Assembly: GCA_019916065.1 (NCBI GenBank)
Contig: CM034240.1
Coordinates: 35,515,389-35,579,388 of the forward strand
Length of the DNA: 64,000 bases
Direction of reading: 5' to 3'
Source: Vitellaria paradoxa
Taxonomy: Eukaryota > Streptophyta > Magnoliopsida > Ericales > Sapotaceae
Part shown: piece by piece, positions 60,067 to 64,000 of the stretch
Position numbering within the stretch: the first letter of the stretch is position 1
Layout: each line of letters begins with the position of its first letter
Program-made: the position numbers and the translations under genes
Notes under the pieces: model-generated
The model's database searches: none
What the model saw: the letters and a program-made list of their open reading frames with translations, nothing else
Told to the model about the DNA's origin: nothing

Positions 60067-63000
60067 TTAACTAAAATTTCAAACTTTCATATTTCATAAT
60101 CCTCTTTGTATAGAATATTGAGTACTAGGAGTTACTAATTTATCCTTTATGATTCTTAAATGGAAGGTGGATTATGTTTCATGGGTTTGTGATCAAGATG
60201 CATATGCATGTAGTGGTCAAAAGTGCTCGGCACAATCAATGCTATTTATGCATGAGGTATGCCACTCCATTCTGATCTCTGTCAGTGTATTCAGTTTAGC
60301 TTGCTTGTCTTCTGAAGCTTCTAATCATTGGTTGGCTTTTTTTTTTTTTTTTTTCTTTTCCTTTAAATTCATGTATCATATTTCTATCCATTCTGACATT
60401 CTAGTAGATTTTATGTCACACAAATTCTCATGAATCGTCAAATTCTCTCCCCTCTTGAGCATTTCTTATTTTATCCTTCTGCAGAACTGGTCTAAGAGTT
60501 CACTTTTACGTCAAATGAATGATCTTGCTTCAAGAAGGAAGCTGGAAGACTTGACTATTGGGCCCGTTCTTACGGTAAGTCTGCTTCCTTTTTTTTTGAG
60601 GGGGGGGGGGGGCAGTTATCTTAAATCATCTTTCTGAACTGCTTGAAAGAGTATTGCTCAAAAAAGAATGTTACTAGATTTGTCTGAGTAGGATAAAGAA
60701 TGGCTATGCACACTATTTGATTTTTTATTGAAGAGTCAGAACATTGATATTTGGCCACTAAAAGTGATCTGATTGGTCTATATAACATTGTTACTCACTT
60801 TTCCTACACCCTAAGAAACACAAATTAACAAAACCTATTAACATTCTGTATCTGTTTTGGATATGCTTTAATCATTGAAATTTATTTAGACATGTTTAAA
60901 TTTGTATTCTTATTTTTTGATCTTTTTATAATTAAAAAAAAAAAAGCCCTGCTCCCTAAGGGGCCCCTCTCTGAAAAGAAGGAAACTAGACAATCTTTTG
61001 ATGACTAATCTAGTACAATTTCTTAAAAGACTTTGGAAAGTTCTTTTACCATTCTCTTTTCTCTCTTGAGGATAACCACTTATTTAACATGCTTAGGGCT
61101 TCCGTGTCCATCACTTGCACACAAAGGATATACATACAGTTATAGGCACAAGTCTGAAGAAACAGTTTGGGGGCCAATGGTTAAAGTAAACTAATACAAG
61201 TTTTAGTCCCTTCTCGCATTGTAATCTTATAGACCTTACCAAAAGAAGGGAAAAAAAAAAAAAAAGACATTAAAACCTAATATTTTTAATTTGTTTGGGA
61301 ATATATATTCTTAAAATAAATATTTGGATTTTATATACCCAGTTCTTTTTATTCTTTTCCAATATAGGAAATATACAAAATAAACAATTTCTTATGATTT
61401 GAAACACCTTTAGAAATGTGTTTCTAATATTGAAAATGATTAAGCCATTATTTTCATATATACACGAAGATCATCTATCACTGGGTATCACAATAGTGTC
61501 CCAATTATCAGATCCTATTGTCTCCATATCCAGGGTTTTGTACCTATACTTCTTGAGCATACACCAAGTTCCAACTATTTAAAATAAATAAATTTCTGTT
61601 TGCCTCATTGGAGCAACTTCCTAATGGGACTTTCAAATCACTCATTTCAATTAATCACTAATTCAGCTGATTCGGGGTTTCTTTTTTTGTCGCTGCAGTT
61701 TACAACTGGAGCAATGTTAGAGCACATGAATAAATTGCTCCAGATACCAGGATCAAAGCTACTGTTTGGTGGCAAGGCTTTAGAAAATCATTCTATTCCT
61801 TCAATATATGGTGCTATAAAACCAACTGCTGTCTTTGTTCCGCTTGAAGAAATACTGAAGGACAACAATTATGAGCTTGTAACAAGAGAAATTTTTGGAC
61901 CATTCCAGGTAAACAAGAAGACCCTGAAGCTAAATTTTTCCATATTGCAAGTCTGATGACTGATTTGATTGATGAGTAGATTAAATAACAGAAAGGATCT
62001 GCTTTATAGAGGTTTTATCTAGATAACTTGATCTTGACTGGTTTTGTAAAACTTGATCGAAATAAATGTTGGTAAATTGCGTGCAAAATTTAGAGGCTTT
62101 AGAGGAAGGGCACTTTCTCTCTTTGAAGTTTCTTGGATATGAAAACAGATACAATTGTTAGTGGTTGTAAAAATTTACATGTGCATGATATATATATGTG
62201 TGTGCGCATGTGTGTGTGTGTTCTTTTTCTGTTTATTTTTTTTTATTTTTAATTTGATCAACTTTCTCATATATGAAAGCTAACTCTCATTTACATTAAT
62301 GTCTTCAATCTCAGATTGTCACAGAGTATAAGGATTCTCAGCTCCCAATGGTATTGGATGCCCTTGAAAGGATGCATGCCCATTTAACAGCTGCTGTGGT
62401 GTCAAATAATCCGCTGTTTCTACAGGCATGACTCGAGGACCATTTTCTTTTTATTTTATTTTATTTTATTTTTTCAAATTAAGGTTTACATTTTTGTCCC
62501 TCATTATATGTCATCACCTTCCCCCATAATTGAGATATGAGTAATCATTTCATAAATCGACACAAGCAAATTTTTGGTTTCCTTGGGATGTTTTGTTTTA
62601 GTAAAAACATATTTTCATATTGTGGCATTGGTTTTTGATGAAAAATGATCAAGGGACTCTGGTAGCCCGATAATTTTATTAATGTTGATAATTAAACTAC
62701 CGTGGGTATAAATAATAAAGAAAGACATGGCACGATGTGGTTTAACGAAAGAAACGACACTTAACAGAGTACAATGGAAAAAAAAAAAAAAACAAAGAGA
62801 GAGAAAAAAAGCCTCTGTAGCTGACTCCTTTTAGTTGCGAAGAGGCTAAGTTGAGTTGAATTGAAGTATAGTTGAAATCAAAATTTTCTCCCCAAAGCTG
62901 ATTTGGTTCAGTCTACTTATCGTCAAAACTCAATTTGCAGGAAGTTATTGGAAAATCAGTAAACGGAACTACCTATGCTGGATTAAGAGCAAGAACGACA

Positions 63001-63400
63001 GGGGCTCCACAGAATCACTGGTAGGTAGAAATTTCCAATGTAGTTTCTTTTGCATTACTGTGAACTTTTTGGAGTGCTTAAGCTCTGTTTAGAGCGCTCC
63101 AAATTTTTTTGAAAAACTTTGAAATAACTTCAAAAGTTCCTAATTTTCTTTCAATCAAATTTCACCATTTGTCACCTTTTATACCAACTTTTGATTTTTT
63201 ATTAAATTTTTTCAAAACTCCAAACACTACCAAGTATGCTGAACAGAATGAGCTGACACAGGTTTGGGCCAGCTGGAGATCCAAGGGGAGCAGGGATTGG
63301 GACTCCTGAAGCAATTAGGCTTGTTTGGTCCTGCCATAGGGAAATCATATATGATTACGGTCCCGTGCCACAAAACTGGGGAACTCCCGAAGCTACCTGA
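48577..63400 (+). CDS. P5CDH: Delta-1-pyrroline-5-carboxylate dehydrogenase, mitochondrial (ALDH12 family)
   Basis: NAD-dependent oxidation of pyrroline-5-carboxylate/glutamate semialdehyde to glutamate, the second step of proline breakdown and part of arginine breakdown in mitochondria. The spliced frame is 555 codons in 16 exons, against 556 in Arabidopsis ALDH12A1. Residues 1-30 are Arg-rich with almost no acidic residues, a probable mitochondrial presequence. ALDH landmarks are oxyanion Asn207 in ITPFNFPLEIP, the NAD-site FTGSSRVADKL (280-290), the probable general base Glu301 in KLEDAG, the probable catalytic Cys336 in CSGQKCSAQS, and Glu440 in EIFGPF. The C-terminus holds GDPRGAGIGTPEAIRLVWSC. 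The start at 48,577 aligns with the family N-terminus MYR. No stop or frameshift was found. It is the only intact host gene in the window. Intron 7 carries an antisense Copia element and intron 14 has a GC donor. In Arabidopsis the 3' end overlaps SRO5 and yields stress-induced small RNAs; that neighbour is not visible here before the window ends. Confidence 0.96.
49320..49425. repeat. MULE-like end remnant in P5CDH intron 1
   Basis: The run ending GGGTACTAAGTGTAATTTAG, preceded by GACGGATGGGACATCAAAT, reads like the right terminal repeat of the MULE at 45,055-46,717 and its relatives (...AAGTGTAATTTACCC). I found no matching left end, so it is a fragment at best. A separate Tourist-like pair (GTGTGTTTGGAGTTTG near 49,178) lies just upstream. 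Confidence 0.35.
50771..50942 (+). repeat. Tandem duplication of the intron 2 / exon 3 junction
   Basis: Two diverged units of about 81-86 bases, starting at 50,771 and 50,857 with (G/A)TCCTCTCTTACTTT(T/G)TAG, each contain TTTTTAGTGCAG(A/G)GAAAATGGAC. The second unit holds the true acceptor: exon 3 starts at 50,920. The first unit holds a copy of the acceptor (exon would start at 50,838) and of the first eight or so codons, but its frame meets a TAG about 12 codons on. Confidence 0.85.
53464..53666 (-). repeat. 3' LTR of the intronic Copia element
   Basis: 203 bp, identical by eye to 58,617-58,819. On the minus strand it starts TGTTAGAATATAG and ends TTCTCAACT, so the terminal bases are TG...CT, not the canonical TG...CA. 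The polypurine tract GCTTGAGGGGGCG lies immediately before it on the minus strand (53,667-53,679). Confidence 0.95.
53674..55329 (-). CDS. Copia reverse transcriptase-RNase H frame (551 codons)
   Basis: The N-terminal part enters in mid-linker and quickly joins the usual Pol sequence (DEEMHALHQNQTWEL near residue 60). RT motifs follow in order: KARLVAKGYTQ, DIKNAFLHGEL, ALYGLKQSPRAWF and the catalytic YVDDIIISG. RNase H carries YSDADWAGNRNDRRSTSG and SSAEAEYRAM, and the frame ends shortly before the polypurine tract. All catalytic acidic residues are present. The apparent start Met is not a natural start, since an intact element would express this as part of a single Gag-Pol polyprotein; the frame is cut off from the upstream ORF by two small frame changes. 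Confidence 0.9.
   Translation of the reverse strand: MPYEKVSVLALNILLLIFVSYHQLSCSLSSFICALSSVFVPSTYQQALSIPGWKHAMDEEMHALHQNQTWELTSLPIGKRTVGCRWVYTVKYLPDGSVERLKARLVAKGYTQTYGVDYSETFSPVARLNSVRILLAVAASRSWPLHQLDIKNAFLHGELQEEVYMDQPPGYSIPGSEHLVCRLQRALYGLKQSPRAWFDRFSSVLLDIGYTRSTADHSVFVRRQSSGTIILIVYVDDIIISGDDITGIVDLKQYLATQFHTKDLGRLRYFLGIEIAHSSQGISLCQRKYVLDLLSDTGLLGARPADTPMDPSTKLDATSGEPFSDVGRYRRLVGKLIYLTVTRPDITYAVGVVSQFMHSPHLPHFEAVCRILRYLKHSPARGLLYRSSSSLCVTGYSDADWAGNRNDRRSTSGYCTFVGGNLVTWRSKKQQVVARSSAEAEYRAMAHTASEMLWVRSLLRDFGIEVPAPMEMHCDNQAAIFIANNPVFHERTKHIEVDCHFIRDLLLRKELSTSFVRSSSQLADLLTKPLSRSAFQSFISKLGIFDLYAPA
55338..57983 (-). CDS. Copia Gag-protease-integrase frame (881 codons)
   Basis: The gag domain starts with LNGENYLSWAHAVKTFL (about residue 30), the Copia gag signature. 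A Gly/Arg/Ser-rich stretch precedes the zinc knuckle CNFCGGTNHTEPYC (about 273-286). Protease: WIIDSGASSHM (about 365). Integrase: zinc-binding WHVRLGHP...CEACQLGKH, then HTDVWGP, FRSDNALEY and QQNGIAERKNRH carrying D, D and E, and the C-terminal FLGYSRTQKGYRCY block. The frame ends in the Pro/Ser-rich linker before RT. It is long and uninterrupted, as expected for a young insertion. Confidence 0.93.
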   Translation of the reverse strand: MSKFEDTTSIMPQSVFLKADDVPRSITPKKLNGENYLSWAHAVKTFLRGKDKLQFITDKPPSSTDPRYRVWMSEDAIVMGLLWHSLEDSVATTVEFCDSSKKIWDCLAESYSQKSNISRVYELYEQMFSAKQGERSLSDYYSHLKSLWEQLLQYRPFSEDLTQQRKYWEEFMIANFLSGLNPVLRGFKDQILASETLPTAASAYARIQRSSLGCHPSSVNDHSVTSTDSSALISQHNRGSSSQGNSRGTRGGRTTRSGSRGGGRSSNGRGDRKCNFCGGTNHTEPYCWKKYGKPEQAHHASDCATSSLPASDNGATTSDSQETITLSSSQLQELIQSLRASNPSSSTATLANSGKPALVVSSSPSWIIDSGASSHMSGNSSLFSNLSNVNHSIVLADGSSRPVSGRGTLHPLSSLNLPSSLYVPHFPFNLLSVSQLTKLLNCSITFFPTSCVFQDLTTKKMIGSGHEKDGLYYLNRDRPPEQLTSTVLHTSVSPLQWHVRLGHPCLARLKLLFPNFSSVSSLECEACQLGKHHRSSFPSRSISRESEPFDIVHTDVWGPARISSVNGFSYFVIFVDDFSRMTWLFLIKQRSDLPSVISRFYNEIVTQFNRRIKVFRSDNALEYIQTIVHNFCTDKGIIHQTTCPHTSQQNGIAERKNRHLLDVARTLMFHMHVPKSFWADAVLTACYLINRVPTPILSNKSPFSLLYPNRSPFPLSPRTFGCVAFVHILDPNQDKLSPRSRKCVFLGYSRTQKGYRCYHPPSRRYFVSADVTFFESTPFFSSSGDLLSPDLITFREGAHSPTLPAPLSSTYVPISQSTSLTPTTDHFTASEPLVPSEPSAPAPLQQVYRRDPDRKVILPLPPDHTPSSEVPDSDEDHSPFS
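57984..58616 (-). other. Leader and primer-binding site of the intronic Copia element
   Basis: On the minus strand the 5' LTR is followed directly by TGGTATCAGAGC (complement of 58,605-58,616), a perfect tRNA-Met primer site. The leader then contains two poly(A) runs (complement of T runs at about 58,511-58,542 and 58,565-58,590), each followed by a CTGTAGC(A/G)-type word, and a GC-rich, CpG-dense block at 58,240-58,490. Open frames across the GC-rich block on both strands (60-105 codons) show no recognisable protein and I treat them as chance. Confidence 0.85.
58617..58819 (-). repeat. 5' LTR of the intronic Copia element
   Basis: 203 bp, identical by eye to the other LTR. It contains a GAGACGAGAGAATTCAATTT-type stretch near its downstream end (minus strand) and TATATATTAGAATATATGC, the only TATA-like sequence. 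Element transcription from here would run against P5CDH. Confidence 0.95.
62426..62427 (+). promoter_or_regulatory. P5CDH: Non-canonical GC splice donor of P5CDH intron 14
   Basis: Exon 14 ends ...CTACAG and the intron begins GCATGA; the acceptor TTTGCAG before 62,941 is normal. No GT nearby keeps the ALDH12 protein frame: reading through gives a stop two codons on. The exon side CAG matches the strong exon-end consensus usual for GC-AG introns. Confidence 0.85.
63078..63240. repeat. MITE-like repeat filling P5CDH intron 15
   Basis: It runs from GCTCTGTTTAGAGCGCTCCA to CAAAACTCCAAACACTACC. The right end complement, GGTAGTGTTTGGAGTTTTG, is an imperfect inverted match to the left end. Intron 15 is only 241 bases, so this unit makes up most of it and ends about 20 bases before the acceptor at 63,261. 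It belongs with the T-rich family at 3677 and 23,480. Confidence 0.5.
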
Positions 63401-64000
63401 GTAGAAAGAGGATGACAGCTAGTAGGTGACAGTAGCAGTATTGAGTGGTTAAATAATTATTATGTTGGAATGCCAATCAAACATTAGAGATCAGCATGTT
63501 CTGCAATCCCTCTGAAATAATGGAAGGAAATTTTGCTTGGGATTTTTCAGTTAGTTCAATGGTTTATTTTGTTGTCTTTCTTTTCTTTTTTAGTTTTGTT
63601 CCTTCCAGGAGCCATTTGTGGTGTGATGGTGGACGCAGGTGAAGAGTCAGTCACTCTAGGAGTAGTAGGCTCTGGGAAAAATATTCATCGCAACCTTTGT
63701 GCCATGCCGTTGTGCGGATGTCTTACAGCGGATTAATTAAATTGAGACACATACATAGACATAATCTGAATTACTAAGGCCTCATTTGGAGGAGCCAAAA
63801 AAAAAAAAAAAAAATCAACTTTTGGTGTTTTACATGTTTGGTAAAACACCAGAAGTTGCCAATTTTGTTGAGTTGGCGGGTTGCTAAAATATCAATTTTT
63901 ATTAAGTTGGTAAGGGATATAATGGTTGTTTTATTTTAACTCAACACTTTAAAAAAGTTGTAAAAATTTCGATTTGTTATTTAAATATTAAACTGCTTGG
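63401..64000. other. P5CDH 3' UTR and downstream flank
   Basis: No second gene is visible on either strand. The first 350 or so bases are probably 3' UTR, with AATAAT-type words near 63,454 and 63,518 as possible polyadenylation signals. From about 63,778 an A-rich block (GGCCTCATTTGGAGGAGCC, then an A run) looks like the start of another MITE-like unit that runs off the window. A 67-codon frame at 63,533-63,736 is unrecognised and probably chance. Confidence 0.4.

Larger units (their letters stand above)
48577..63400 (+). other. P5CDH: Exon coordinates of the P5CDH coding sequence
   Basis: Coding exons: 48,577-48,665; 50,294-50,373; 50,920-51,023; 51,257-51,324; 51,566-51,623; 51,722-51,835; 52,482-52,565; 58,919-59,023; 59,488-59,601; 59,903-60,034; 60,167-60,256; 60,485-60,574; 61,699-61,908; 62,315-62,425; 62,941-63,020; 63,262-63,400. 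Lengths sum to 1,668 bases including the stop. All introns are GT-AG except intron 14 (GC-AG). Each junction was placed by keeping the ALDH12 protein continuous and the phase consistent. Introns 1 (1.6 kb), 7 (6.35 kb) and 12 (1.1 kb) are the longest. Confidence 0.9.

Noticed and set aside
63533..63736. 67-codon frame after P5CDH as a separate small gene
   Set aside because: It lies in the probable 3' UTR, has no recognisable domain, and starts in a T-rich run.

Overview
The window is AT-rich nuclear DNA from a flowering plant, most likely a eudicot. The evidence is one split nuclear gene with many GT-AG introns, several Copia LTR retrotransposons, an endogenous plant pararetrovirus, and SINE, hAT-, MULE- and Tourist-like elements. 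I cannot name the species. Only one intact host protein-coding gene is visible. The rest is repeats of different ages, often nested, plus plain AT-rich spacer.

Layout. 1-11.7 kb: gene-poor spacer with small non-autonomous elements, including a tRNA-derived SINE with a poly(A) tail and 12-bp target duplication (4.7-5.0 kb) and a 387-bp hAT-type element (5.5-5.9 kb). 11.7-23.1 kb: a decayed endogenous pararetrovirus (Caulimoviridae) in the order coat protein, movement protein, protease/RT/RNase H, a possible inclusion-body protein, promoter, then tRNA-Met primer site. It was later interrupted by a Tnt1/Tork-like Copia element (12,366-16,620). 23.1-32 kb: spacer with foldback and MITE-like elements and a probable 2.94-kb solo LTR (27,743-30,680) holding a 59-bp x 4 tandem array. 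32.3-36.2 kb: a second, badly broken Copia element. 36.2-39.5 kb: a diverged 0.9-kb direct repeat pair plus a 194-bp tandem duplication. 39.5-45 kb: spacer with very AT-rich duplicated sequence. 45.1-46.7 kb: a Pack-MULE-like element, with long terminal inverted repeats around a class III peroxidase pseudogene fragment.

48.3-63.4 kb carries the host gene, mitochondrial delta-1-pyrroline-5-carboxylate dehydrogenase (P5CDH, ALDH12A1 type). It has 16 coding exons and 555 codons, and the reading frame is intact. Points of interest are a GC-AG intron, a tandem duplication that copied one 3' splice site, overlapping upstream ORFs, and a very young 5.36-kb antisense Copia element in intron 7. That element has two LTRs that look identical and a perfect 5-bp target duplication.

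P5CDH is a single-gene function (proline/arginine catabolism to glutamate) and has no functional partner in the window. I found no new multi-gene system. The most distinctive items are the nested pararetrovirus with its preserved promoter and primer site, the peroxidase-carrying MULE, and the splice-site duplication and fresh retrotransposon inside P5CDH. All boundaries and identities come from reading by eye without alignment software.
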